A stretch of 17,071 bases of DNA from JAZNOL01 sp045580815. GTDB lineage: Bacteria; Bacillota; Clostridia; RUG12999. Positions 1 to 8,258 of the stretch are shown here, piece after piece. Position 1 is the stretch's first letter, and every line of letters starts with the position of its first letter. The DNA lies in contig JAZNOL010000033.1 in assembly GCA_045580815.1 (NCBI GenBank), positions 1 through 17,071 on the forward strand, in the 5' to 3' direction. The translations under genes and the position numbers were made by a program. Below the pieces are notes generated by a model, which saw nothing but the letters and a program-made list of their open reading frames with translations, did not search any database and was not told the origin of the DNA.

Positions 1-567
1 GGTGAAAAATCCTTTGAAGATATTGAATATTCCTTTGCTAAAAATGAAATTCTCACTCTTGCTGAAAACGGCGTGTTAAACGGCGTTACAGAAGAAAAAT
101 TTGCACCCGGTGCAACTCTTACAAGAGCAGAGCTTGCGGCAATTCTTGTTCGTCTTATCGGCAAAGAAGAAGTGGCTTATAATAATCTCTTTACCGATGT
201 TTCTGCAAGCGACTGGTTTGCAGGCAGTGTTGCAACAGCATACGGTGAAGGTCTTCTTAACGGTGTTGGCAGCGGAAAATTTAATCCAACAGGCACAGTT
301 ACAATGGAAGAGCTTATTACAATTGTGTCAAGGGTTTATAAAACCTACACAACAGTTGCTGATGACGATATGAACATCATGGGTTATCTGGGCAGCTTTA
401 AAAACAAAGACGATATTTCGCCCTGGGCAGAAGAACAGATTGCATTTGCTGTTAAAAACGGACTTATGAAATCAATGTATGAAAACGGCAACTTTGCGCC
501 GAAAGATTACGCATCACGCGAACAGACAGCAGCTGTAATGTATAAGCTTTACAGCAAGCTTCAGTGA
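1..567 (+). CDS. C-terminal part of an S-layer homology (SLH) domain protein, 5' end outside the window
   Basis: The reading frame is open from base 1 and ends at TGA 565-567, giving 188 visible residues; a GTG at 73 lies inside it and is not a real start. The visible part is three SLH repeats, roughly residues 5-54, 63-114 and 133-187. Each has an aromatic-D-[IV] start (FEDI, FTDV, then FKNKDDI), a G-x-F-x-P loop (KFAP, KFNP, NFAP) and a TRAE-type helix (TRAE, TMEE, SREQ). Known of the family: triple SLH modules bind pyruvylated secondary cell-wall polymer and hold exported proteins on the Gram-positive surface. The missing N-terminal part would carry the functional domain, so the role beyond anchoring cannot be read. 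The next gene, also SLH, starts 17 bp downstream behind a strong ribosome binding site, so the two are probably co-transcribed. Confidence 0.9.
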   Translation, partial: GEKSFEDIEYSFAKNEILTLAENGVLNGVTEEKFAPGATLTRAELAAILVRLIGKEEVAYNNLFTDVSASDWFAGSVATAYGEGLLNGVGSGKFNPTGTVTMEELITIVSRVYKTYTTVADDDMNIMGYLGSFKNKDDISPWAEEQIAFAVKNGLMKSMYENGNFAPKDYASREQTAAVMYKLYSKLQ

Positions 568-583
568 TACGGAGGTGTAGATA

Positions 584-3500
584 ATGAAAAAATTGAAAAA
601 ATTATTTATTAAACTGGCGGCTGGTGCTCTTGCCATGGCAATGACCGTGCCGGTGCTTGCAGCAGACGGTCCCCTCGTTGCTCTTACAGAAGAGGAAAAA
701 GCGGCGGCTGAGCTTGCAAACCAGTTTGCAGAGTTTCCCGCATATACCGATACAAACGGTGATTTGCTTTACGAAACAGGCGAGGTTGTCAAGGTTGGTC
801 TTACAAAATACAGCGATGTGGAAGACGAAACCCTTGCAGAAACTCTTGTATTCTTAAATGAACTGAACGTCATCAAAGGCTTTGATGACGGCACATTCAG
901 ACCAAATAATTATATCAGCCGAGGCGAAATTGCCCTTGTTGCTCTGCGTGTTATGAACTGTACAGACACAATGGACGGCGGTACAGAGTACTATGACCTT
1001 GACAAAAGTCACGGTCTTTACGATGCAATTATGACAGCAAGTGCACTTGGCGTTGCAAGTGGCTACGGTGACGGAAACTTCCGTCCCGACCAGCCCATAC
1101 GTGCAGGCGAGCTTGTTGTTATGATGATGAGAGCTCTCGGTTATGAAACAAAAGCACATCTTTCGGGCGGTTATTACATGGGTTATATTGCCCTTGCCTC
1201 CGAGGTTGGCGTGACACTTCCGAAGGTTAAATCCTTTGATGATTACATCACAAGAGGCGATGCGGCAAAATTTATTCTTGATGTGCTTGAATCACCTGTG
1301 TCACAGCAGATAAGCTTTGGCGACGACGTTTCTTTTGACACAAACAAAACGAACACCGCTCTTGTTCATTATCATGATATTTATACAGCAAAAGGTCAGA
1401 TGGTTGCAAACGATGTTACAGGTATCAACGTGCCTAAAACAGCGAAAAACTATGCAAAAATCGACAAAACATCTTATAAACTCGGTAACTCGGCGTTTAA
1501 AGATTATCTCGGTTATGCAGTCAAATTCTATTACAGAGCATCATCTCATGATGACATCGGCACACTTGTTTATGCAAAAAAACAAACCGGTGTAAAAGAG
1601 CTTGTAATCAAAGCAAAAGATTTCAAATCTTATGCAACAGGCAAAATCCAGTATTTTGATGCAAAAGAAAATACCAAATCGGCAACAATCAAAACTGCTC
1701 CCGATATTATTCAAAACGGCGTGCATATTACAAACTGGAACAAATCAATTTTCAACATTCCCAACGGTACAATAAAGCTTGTTTCAAATGACGGCGGAAA
1801 TGTTTACGGACTTGTCTTTATCGACACCTATGCAAACATTATCAACTCTTACATGGGTGCAACAGATACAAAAGTACAGATTGACCCGATGCATTGGCTT
1901 GCTCCCGTTACATTTGACGCGGCTGACCCGGATATCAACCTTGAACTTTATGACCAGACAGGTGCGCAGATTGACTTTAACGTTTCGGGCGGTACACAGT
2001 ACAACGCCGACGGTATTGCAATCACAGTTGTAAACCTGCCGCCTATCCCCACATACGCAGTTCTTGCGATTTATGCGGATAAATATGAAGACAGCCACGG
2101 CTACAAAATCCCGTCAGAAGACCTTACAACAATCAAAATAAAAATCAGCGATAAAACCGTTACAGGTAAAATAGATTCGATGGATATTGACGGTGAAGGC
2201 ATAATCATAATTGACGGTGTTGAATATGATGTTGCAAAAAACCATTTTCTGTTTGCACAAAACAGAACTCTTGAAATCGGCCAGACAGCAAAATTCCTGC
2301 TTGACATCGAAGGCAACGTTACCGACTGGCTTGAAGCAGACGGCGGCGCAGACTGGCAGTACGGCTTCCTTATAAAAGCTGTTGTAAACGGCGTTATCGG
2401 CTCAAATATGGAAGTTAAATATCTTAACAGTGACGATGATATTGTTATAGCAAAATGCCCTGCAAAGGTTAATGTAAACGGCAATCTTGTTGATGGATTA
2501 AAAGCCCTTTCTGCACTTCAGACAGCGGCACAGATTACCGGCAGAGATATTTCTCAGCTTATTAAGTATAAAGCCGATGCAGACGGTAACATTACACACA
2601 TTCAGACAATCACTGCAAACTATGGTATTGCCGACGGTTATCCGGCAGACCAGTTAAGCCGTGACCTTATTCGTATTGAGGGTACAGGCGCAGAAGCAAA
2701 ATATATCACACGTCAGGCATTCCGTGCAAAAGGCACAGGAAGCTACGGTCTGTATTATGACTACTACGGCGGTGATGCCGGTGCATCTGCAACAGACACA
2801 ATGGGTGTTGTGAATAAGAGTGCGTATGCATATGCACAGCCGAAGCTCCGTTTTGTTGCTCCTGTAACAGAAAGTGACGATGAAGAAGCGTACGGCGTTT
2901 TGAAAACATGGGAAAATGAACGCACAAAGAATGTTGAAGTTTATGACGTTTCAATGGCAAGAGTTCCCGAGGTTGCAGTTATTTACGAAGCTGTTGGTCA
3001 GCGTCAGCTTGGTGATGATCTTTTCCACATGTATATTGGCACAGAACCCGGTATAGATAAAGATGGTGTTCCTGTTAATTATGCAGTATTTACAACAGGT
3101 TTTGCAACAAAAAAATATGCAATAAAAAATGCCGAAGCTCTCGGCTATGCCCTTGATGAACTGGGTAAACCCACAAAGTTCCTCAAAAAAGGTGATGTTG
3201 TAAGACCCAGAGGTGAAGATGATATTTTGTCAGGTGTTGAAATTATTATAACAATTGATGAAGTTAAAGAGCAGTGGAAAACAAATAAAGGGGTAACAAC
3301 ATTTAATGGAAACAGGAGGGATGATTTAAGCGAAGTATATCTTGTAGAAGGAAGATGGCTGCGCATAGGCAGAGGTGACATAAATCCTGCAACAGAGGCG
3401 CGTGAATCGGATTCTGTATTCTTCTGGACAACAAACACAGCGGCAATGCGTAGCGGTGGTATTACATATAACGAAATTGACCGCAGTGAGCCCGAAGTAA

Positions 3501-3637
3501 GACCAGCTATCATCAACGATATCAGACCTGCATATAAATATGGTTTTGGTAAAGCATCGCTTGTTTATACAGTAACAAGCAGCTGTGACCCCTACTTTAT
3601 TGCGGTTTACAACTTTGATGAAGAATTTGCAGAGTAA
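584..3637 (+). CDS. Secreted SLH-domain surface protein with a large unrecognised C-terminal body (1017 aa)
   Basis: The start ATG follows GGAGGTG at 571-577 with good spacing. A classic signal peptide (MKKLKKLFIKLAAG...) fits cleavage near residue 26 (VLA|A). Three SLH repeats follow: about 75-125 (YSDVE, GTFRP, SRGE), 136-188 (YDLD, GNFRP, RAGE) and a degenerate third near 190-228 (TRGD). The remaining ~780 residues are rich in beta-strand-like segments, Asp, Gly and Tyr, with no catalytic motif I recognise. The layout resembles long Clostridia proteins annotated only as 'S-layer homology domain-containing protein'. SLH placement is N-terminal here, the opposite of the upstream neighbour. 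It probably coats or is displayed on the cell surface, with the body as a structural, binding or adhesive part; that role is inference. A GC-rich hairpin lies between its stop and the downstream glycosidase gene. Confidence 0.88.
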   Translation: MKKLKKLFIKLAAGALAMAMTVPVLAADGPLVALTEEEKAAAELANQFAEFPAYTDTNGDLLYETGEVVKVGLTKYSDVEDETLAETLVFLNELNVIKGFDDGTFRPNNYISRGEIALVALRVMNCTDTMDGGTEYYDLDKSHGLYDAIMTASALGVASGYGDGNFRPDQPIRAGELVVMMMRALGYETKAHLSGGYYMGYIALASEVGVTLPKVKSFDDYITRGDAAKFILDVLESPVSQQISFGDDVSFDTNKTNTALVHYHDIYTAKGQMVANDVTGINVPKTAKNYAKIDKTSYKLGNSAFKDYLGYAVKFYYRASSHDDIGTLVYAKKQTGVKELVIKAKDFKSYATGKIQYFDAKENTKSATIKTAPDIIQNGVHITNWNKSIFNIPNGTIKLVSNDGGNVYGLVFIDTYANIINSYMGATDTKVQIDPMHWLAPVTFDAADPDINLELYDQTGAQIDFNVSGGTQYNADGIAITVVNLPPIPTYAVLAIYADKYEDSHGYKIPSEDLTTIKIKISDKTVTGKIDSMDIDGEGIIIIDGVEYDVAKNHFLFAQNRTLEIGQTAKFLLDIEGNVTDWLEADGGADWQYGFLIKAVVNGVIGSNMEVKYLNSDDDIVIAKCPAKVNVNGNLVDGLKALSALQTAAQITGRDISQLIKYKADADGNITHIQTITANYGIADGYPADQLSRDLIRIEGTGAEAKYITRQAFRAKGTGSYGLYYDYYGGDAGASATDTMGVVNKSAYAYAQPKLRFVAPVTESDDEEAYGVLKTWENERTKNVEVYDVSMARVPEVAVIYEAVGQRQLGDDLFHMYIGTEPGIDKDGVPVNYAVFTTGFATKKYAIKNAEALGYALDELGKPTKFLKKGDVVRPRGEDDILSGVEIIITIDEVKEQWKTNKGVTTFNGNRRDDLSEVYLVEGRWLRIGRGDINPATEARESDSVFFWTTNTAAMRSGGITYNEIDRSEPEVRPAIINDIRPAYKYGFGKASLVYTVTSSCDPYFIAVYNFDEEFAE

Positions 3638-3674
3638 GATTTGGCGGTCTTATCTGTAAAAAGAATTAAAAATG

Positions 3675-3706
3675 GGGCGGGCGTTTGAAACCCCGCCCTG
3701 TATTTT
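3675..3706 (+). terminator. GC-rich hairpin, possible intra-cluster (partial) terminator
   Basis: GGGCGGG (3675-3681) pairs with CCCGCCC (3692-3698). The intervening CGTTTGAAAC can add GTTT/AAAC-type pairs, giving a stable stem, followed by TGTATTTT. The U-tract is short and interrupted, so termination may be partial. It sits 37 bp after the SLH gene stop and upstream of the glycosidase gene, and no strong promoter is visible between hairpin and gene. It may therefore tune expression within one transcript or stabilise the 3' end of the upstream message. Confidence 0.6.
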
Positions 3707-3728
3707 GAAAACGAAAGGAAGAATGTGC

Positions 3729-6329
3729 ATGAAACTTAAAAAAATCACAGCTCTTCTGACGGCGGCATTTATTGCCGGCAGCATGACAACGGCATTGGCA
3801 GAAGAAACAGCGGTAGAAACTGTTGAAACAACAATGGTTGTTAATGAATCCTCTGTAATCAAACCGTCTGACAGACGTATGCTCGGTATTAACGACGGCT
3901 GGTGGGGAAGTCAGGCTGTTAAGTCAAACTCTACCGATATAAATCCGGAATTTGTCGAAGCCTTTAAAGAGTCGGGCGTGAAAATTTCGCTTTCCCGTAT
4001 GGCGGGTAGTGAATCCCAGAGATTTTACTGGAAAAAAAGTATCGGTGAAACAGAAGAAAGAGGCTATTACGGAGAAGGCACAAGCGGTTCAATGATTAAC
4101 CACGGTATTATTGAATGGATAAAATATACCCGTGAAGTTGACAAAAATGCGCAGTTTGATTACGTTATTAACCTCAATGATACTCCCGAAAACAATGCGG
4201 ACCTTGTACGTTTTCTGTGTCTTGAACCGTCAGACCCTAAAGCAATCGGCTCCGATGGCACAAACTGGGCGCAAAAACGTGTTGATTTAGGCCTTGCAGA
4301 GCCTGTTGTTCCCATTATTGAAATGGGCAACGAGTATGACTATATCACATACAACAGCAGAGATGAAGTTTTGGCAAGAGCTGATAAATATATTGAACTT
4401 TGTGATGCAAACATGGCGGCAATGCAGGCGGTTAAACCCGATTTGCAGTTTGCGGCACTTATGTATACAGTTCCTCATGATGGCACCGGGTATTCTGTTG
4501 TATGGAATGAGAAAATTGTTGCATATTACGGCCCCAAATGTGATTATCTGTCATTCCATTATTATTATCATGGTGGTTCAAACTCTGTTTTGCCAAAATA
4601 CAGAATGCCGGAAATCACAAACTATATCAACAAGCTGCCTGAATCGCAGAGACCTAAAATACTCTTCACCGAGCACGCGGTGTGGACAAGCTATGAAAAT
4701 AACTCTGATGAACACCGTGCGCTGGTTGCGGCATTTAACGGTACACTTAAAACAGCACAGGTTATTAATCAGACAACAAGCGAAAAATATACTGCCGGCA
4801 TGATGTATCACGGCATGGGCGGCGGCACGCAGTCTATGGACAGCCATTCACTCTGGCATGTTATCACAAAACATTCCGAGGACGGAAAGTTTTATATTTC
4901 AGGTATAGGTGAGCTTTTCCGCCTGTATGATTATGCTTACGGCACAGGCGGCGAGGACGAAAATGTTGTTTCTCTGTCACTTTCGGGCAACGATTATGTT
5001 AAACTGGATGCAGGTGGCAAATTAACAGCAACAGCACACACGCGTGCGGATGGCGGACTTAATCTTGTTATGGTAAACAATGAGGCATCTACTGTCGGTC
5101 ATAACATAACTTTCTCGGCAAACAATGATTATAAGCTGGAGAGAGAATATATTCTTCAGGGTGCAGAGGCTTTGACAGATAACAATCCTGCAACTCCCGA
5201 AGGTCTTTATACAAAAGTTAATCTTAAAAATAGTGAGAATAAATTTGCTTCGTATTATATTCCGCCCAAATGTGCAGTTGTTCTTCAGCTTGCTCCTATG
5301 GATAAGGTTTACGCAGAAGAAAAGCAGATGGAGCTTAATCTGGATTATTCTGCAAAAAGAGACGATGGAAGCGTTTATATTGAATCTGATGACGGTAAGC
5401 TGGAATTTGACGTGCAGGTTTTTGCAAACAAATGGGGAATAGGTGCAGAAAATGTTTCGCTCACCGTTCTTAAACCCGGTTACACACCGGGCAGCATTTC
5501 TGATTCGGCACAGATGACAGAGGCAATTGCATTTACGGATATAAAAGATGTATTCAAAGACCGTGTTTATTTTAAGGTTATGATGCCCGAAGACAGTCAG
5601 CAGGGTATTTATACAGCTGTTATGTCAGCACAGGTAAACGGCAATCCCATTGAAGAAACATTGCAGTTTGAATATGTTCCTAACCTTAAAAGCAAATATG
5701 TGCGCAGTGTTTCGGTAAAAGGTGATTATACTGACGGAATGGTGGAAGTTTCAAGCAATGACTACACTTTGGATTGTATAGTGAGCATGAACACACTTTT
5801 CCCGGCAAACAAGGATTATACAATTACCGTATCGTCGCTTGCAACAGATGAGATTGTATACAGAGATGTGATGACTCACGGTGATAAAAATATTGATACT
5901 GTGAAAATCAATCTGCCTAAAGATGCAATCGAAGGTATTTACAAAGTAACCGTTGAATGTGGCGGCGATGTTACAAGGCCCGAAGCATTGTTTAATTTTA
6001 AAAAGCCTACAGAAAATATTGTTCTTTCGGATATTGTAAGAACCGGCGGAGAAAAACTGACGCTTGAAAATATTGCATCAGCTTCATCCTTTGATGTTGT
6101 TGCAAGAAATGTTACAGACGCAAAAATAGATGCTTTTGTTTTTGCAGCGGCATATAATGCAGACGGTGTAATGATAGGCTCTGCGGCAAAAGAAGCAGGC
6201 TTTGAACCCGGTGTAGAAACCCCGGTTAATGTGGAAATGAGTATGTCGGGCACAATAAACACAGTTAAAATTTATGTGTGGGACAAAACCTCGGCAACAC
6301 CGCATATAGAAGTTTACAGCGTTAAATAA
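3729..6329 (+). CDS. Secreted clan GH-A glycoside hydrolase-like protein, possibly alpha-L-arabinofuranosidase-like
   Basis: I place the start at ATG 3729, 866 residues, because GGAAG (3717-3721) is 7 nt upstream and the protein then begins with a signal peptide (MKLKKITALLTAAF..., cleavage near ALA|EE, residue 24). An in-frame ATG at 3672 is inside the preceding hairpin and would hide the signal. Residues ~40-400 look like a TIM-barrel glycosidase. MGNEYD (199-204) offers Asn201-Glu202 as acid/base and LFTEHAVW (312-319) offers Glu315 as nucleophile, the pairing typical of clan GH-A (GH39, GH51, GH79 and others). A beta-sandwich (~405-521) follows, as in GH51-type enzymes, then ~340 residues of further beta domains that I cannot name. 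No SLH or sortase motif is seen, so it is probably released or held by a partner. The exact family and substrate are uncertain; arabinose- or xylose-containing plant glycans are plausible. Confidence 0.68.
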   Translation: MKLKKITALLTAAFIAGSMTTALAEETAVETVETTMVVNESSVIKPSDRRMLGINDGWWGSQAVKSNSTDINPEFVEAFKESGVKISLSRMAGSESQRFYWKKSIGETEERGYYGEGTSGSMINHGIIEWIKYTREVDKNAQFDYVINLNDTPENNADLVRFLCLEPSDPKAIGSDGTNWAQKRVDLGLAEPVVPIIEMGNEYDYITYNSRDEVLARADKYIELCDANMAAMQAVKPDLQFAALMYTVPHDGTGYSVVWNEKIVAYYGPKCDYLSFHYYYHGGSNSVLPKYRMPEITNYINKLPESQRPKILFTEHAVWTSYENNSDEHRALVAAFNGTLKTAQVINQTTSEKYTAGMMYHGMGGGTQSMDSHSLWHVITKHSEDGKFYISGIGELFRLYDYAYGTGGEDENVVSLSLSGNDYVKLDAGGKLTATAHTRADGGLNLVMVNNEASTVGHNITFSANNDYKLEREYILQGAEALTDNNPATPEGLYTKVNLKNSENKFASYYIPPKCAVVLQLAPMDKVYAEEKQMELNLDYSAKRDDGSVYIESDDGKLEFDVQVFANKWGIGAENVSLTVLKPGYTPGSISDSAQMTEAIAFTDIKDVFKDRVYFKVMMPEDSQQGIYTAVMSAQVNGNPIEETLQFEYVPNLKSKYVRSVSVKGDYTDGMVEVSSNDYTLDCIVSMNTLFPANKDYTITVSSLATDEIVYRDVMTHGDKNIDTVKINLPKDAIEGIYKVTVECGGDVTRPEALFNFKKPTENIVLSDIVRTGGEKLTLENIASASSFDVVARNVTDAKIDAFVFAAAYNADGVMIGSAAKEAGFEPGVETPVNVEMSMSGTINTVKIYVWDKTSATPHIEVYSVK

Positions 6330-6342
6330 GGAGGCGGTCAGA

Positions 6343-7428
6343 ATGAGAAAATTTAATATATTTGTTATAATGCTGGCTGCCGTTATTGCTGTGGCAGGTA
6401 TGCCGGCATCAGCCGAGACAGGACGGTATGGAAGAGTTATTTCTTCAAATACATTTGAAGGCTTTGGATACGGCACAGATTTCGGAAACAGTACGATTAC
6501 TGATGTTGATGCACATACCGGTGTGCGGTCGCGAGTTGTGGATTTTAATACAGCAACAAAAGGACTGAATATACATACAACAACAGTAGAAATATCAGAA
6601 AATTACGCTTATTATGCCGAGGTTTATGTAAAATCAGAAAACGACAATGCTGTTTTTAATTCTGGAGCAGTCTGGTCGCGAGGTAACGGTCAGTATGATA
6701 ACAGAACGTATCTTTCACCGGAATCAAGCGATGACAAAAACGGTTGGAGAAGATTTTCGGCGTATGCACGTCCCCAAAGCGGACAGACACATGCTGGCAT
6801 TGTTTTCTATCTGCCACAAAGTGCAGCTCTTCAAAATGGTATAACGACACTGTATTATGATGATATGAAAATTTATGTGGCACCCTGGTCAATAAGTGCG
6901 GCAGATATAACCGCATCGGCAGATGAAACCGTCAGCCTTAAAAATATCATTGCATACGGATACGATAAAAATGGTGAGGCAGAACTTCTTGATAACTCAA
7001 GTGGTATTGCAGAGTGGAGCGTTGTTTCGGGTGATGCGTATGTTGACAAAAATGCTAACCTCGTCTGCACAAATAAATCCGGCAGCGTGGTAACTGTAAA
7101 ACTTACATTTTGCGGGGTATCCACAACGTTTAAGGTTACATTTTCGGCAGGAATAAACATTACAGCACCGAGAAAATACCCCAACGGTATGACAATTATG
7201 ACTGTTAAAAATTCCGGCGAAAATGCAGAAACTGTAAACACATCGGTTGTGCTGTATGATGCAAACGGCAGACTTTATGATGTAAAAACAGTTGTTACAA
7301 ATGTTTCTCCCGGTGTGACAGGAAGCGTAATACTCCCCACAATAAACATTCCGTATAATCTTAGCGGATACACAAAAAAAGCAATTGTCACAACTGCTTA
7401 CGGCACACAGACATTTGTTTTGGAGTAA
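6343..7428 (+). CDS. Small secreted protein with CBM-like jelly-roll and Ig-like domain (361 aa)
   Basis: AAGGAGG (6328-6334) overlaps the stop of the preceding gene and lies 8 nt before this ATG, so the two genes are almost certainly co-transcribed. A signal peptide is clear (MRKFNIFVIMLAAVIAVAGMPASA|E). Residues ~28-185 have the pattern of a carbohydrate-binding CBM4/9-type jelly roll: NTFEGFGYG start, HTGVRS, AYYAEVYVKS, a Trp-Arg strand, and the closing YYDDMKIYV. Residues ~187-265 resemble a bacterial Ig-like (Big_2-type) domain (IAEWSVVSGDAYVDKNANLVC...). The last ~95 residues form another beta domain (VKNSGENAETVNTSVVLYDANG). No catalytic residues are apparent. It may be a binding partner or accessory module of the adjacent glycosidase; that pairing is inferred from gene order only. 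The family assignment is by pattern and moderately secure. Confidence 0.65.
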   Translation: MRKFNIFVIMLAAVIAVAGMPASAETGRYGRVISSNTFEGFGYGTDFGNSTITDVDAHTGVRSRVVDFNTATKGLNIHTTTVEISENYAYYAEVYVKSENDNAVFNSGAVWSRGNGQYDNRTYLSPESSDDKNGWRRFSAYARPQSGQTHAGIVFYLPQSAALQNGITTLYYDDMKIYVAPWSISAADITASADETVSLKNIIAYGYDKNGEAELLDNSSGIAEWSVVSGDAYVDKNANLVCTNKSGSVVTVKLTFCGVSTTFKVTFSAGINITAPRKYPNGMTIMTVKNSGENAETVNTSVVLYDANGRLYDVKTVVTNVSPGVTGSVILPTINIPYNLSGYTKKAIVTTAYGTQTFVLE

Positions 7429-7440
7429 TATTAATTAAAT

Positions 7441-7477
7441 AAAAAACTGTGGCAGATTTGTTCTGTCACAGTTTTTT
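7441..7477 (+). terminator. Bidirectional Rho-independent terminator
   Basis: A 16-nt arm AAAAAACTGTGGCAGA (7441-7456) pairs with TCTGTCACAGTTTTTT (7462-7477), with one G-T wobble and a 5-nt loop. Flanking A- and T-tracts make it usable on both strands. It lies between the CBM-like gene (+) and the DUF1836 gene (-), which converge here. Confidence 0.88.
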
Positions 7478-7487
7478 ATTGGTTCAA

Positions 7488-8066
7488 TTAATTTTCTTTG
7501 TTTTCGGGGGGTAATCCAAGAACAATAGCTTTTTCTGCCAAAACATGCAGAGCACTTGCAAATACCGATGATTGCAGTACAAACTCTCCCATACATTCTT
7601 CGGAACAATTGCTTTCTTTAATCTTTGGAAAATGTTTTTCAATAATAAGCTCCTGCGTGTCCCTAAAAGCATTACGTATATTTTTGGTGAAAACCTCGTA
7701 TATTTTGCGTACTTCATCCTCCGGCAACGGAGTGGGAATGATTTTTTGTATATGGGATATACTAAGAGTGTGTTTGAGAGAGCTTATCATAAGCAAATAC
7801 GCAATATGTACTTTAGAATATTTCTTTTTTATAGGTGGGGGCATTATTTTGAGCTTTACATAGTTGTTTATCATTGAAGATGTTACAACAAGATCTTGGT
7901 CATTTGCTATGTTGAAAATTTCCATGTATTGATTCATAATAATAATAACTTGATCCATATACAAATCAAACGCAGGGAGATCATCCCATGCCGGCATATT
8001 ATAGCTTTCAAGCACATTTGCCCATCTGTTAAAACTTGTTAAAACTTTGTCTTTATCATATTGCAT
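7488..8066 (-). CDS. DUF1836 domain protein, putative regulator (192 aa)
   Basis: Residues ~25-125 match the DUF1836 pattern: a WDDLPAFDLYMDQVI entry, then SSMINNYVKLKIMPPPIKKKYS (a helix-turn-helix-like stretch resembling MerR-type recognition), then HIAYLLMISSLKHTLSI. Known of the family: short cytoplasmic proteins widespread in Firmicutes, thought to bind DNA but poorly characterised. The C-terminal ~65 residues are helical without a motif I know. The start ATG (8066-8064 on the minus strand) has a weak AAGGAC upstream, and a minus-strand promoter lies at 8118-8146. The gene diverges from the hemolysin III-type gene, an arrangement often seen when a regulator controls its neighbour; here that link is only inferred. 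It is monocistronic and ends at the convergent terminator. Confidence 0.85.
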   Translation of the reverse strand: MQYDKDKVLTSFNRWANVLESYNMPAWDDLPAFDLYMDQVIIIMNQYMEIFNIANDQDLVVTSSMINNYVKLKIMPPPIKKKYSKVHIAYLLMISSLKHTLSISHIQKIIPTPLPEDEVRKIYEVFTKNIRNAFRDTQELIIEKHFPKIKESNCSEECMGEFVLQSSVFASALHVLAEKAIVLGLPPENKEN

Positions 8067-8117
8067 AAAAACACGTCCTTAAAATTTTGTTTTGGAATAG
8101 AATCCATTGCTATTTTA

Positions 8118-8146
8118 ATTATATCACACCTGCTATAAAAAATCAA
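8118..8146 (-). promoter_or_regulatory. Promoter of the DUF1836 gene
   Basis: Read on the minus strand: TTGATT (-35, 8146-8141), a 17-bp spacer, TATAAT (-10, 8123-8118). It is about 50 bp upstream of the DUF1836 start and points at it. It is back-to-back with the TrhA-type promoter at 8189-8217. Confidence 0.7.
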
Positions 8147-8188
8147 GCATCTTGTCGATAAAAACATGTAATTTTTCATAAAACCCTA

Positions 8189-8217
8189 TTGACAAAGTTT
8201 AAAAAACGTGATAATAT
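8189..8217 (+). promoter_or_regulatory. Promoter of the hemolysin III-type gene
   Basis: TTGACA (8189-8194), a 17-bp spacer and TAATAT (8212-8217) form a near-consensus housekeeping promoter. The expected start point near 8224 is directly before a short palindrome, TAGAT-A-ATCTA (8230-8240), which could be an operator or mRNA 5' feature; nothing else supports it. Confidence 0.78.
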
Positions 8218-8258
8218 AGTATTAATAACTAGATAATCTAATTTGAGAGGTGATGGCT

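Noticed and set aside
3672..3728. Alternative upstream start (ATG 3672) for the glycosidase
   Set aside because: It lies in the GC-rich hairpin, has no ribosome binding site, and would put 19 residues in front of a normal signal peptide.
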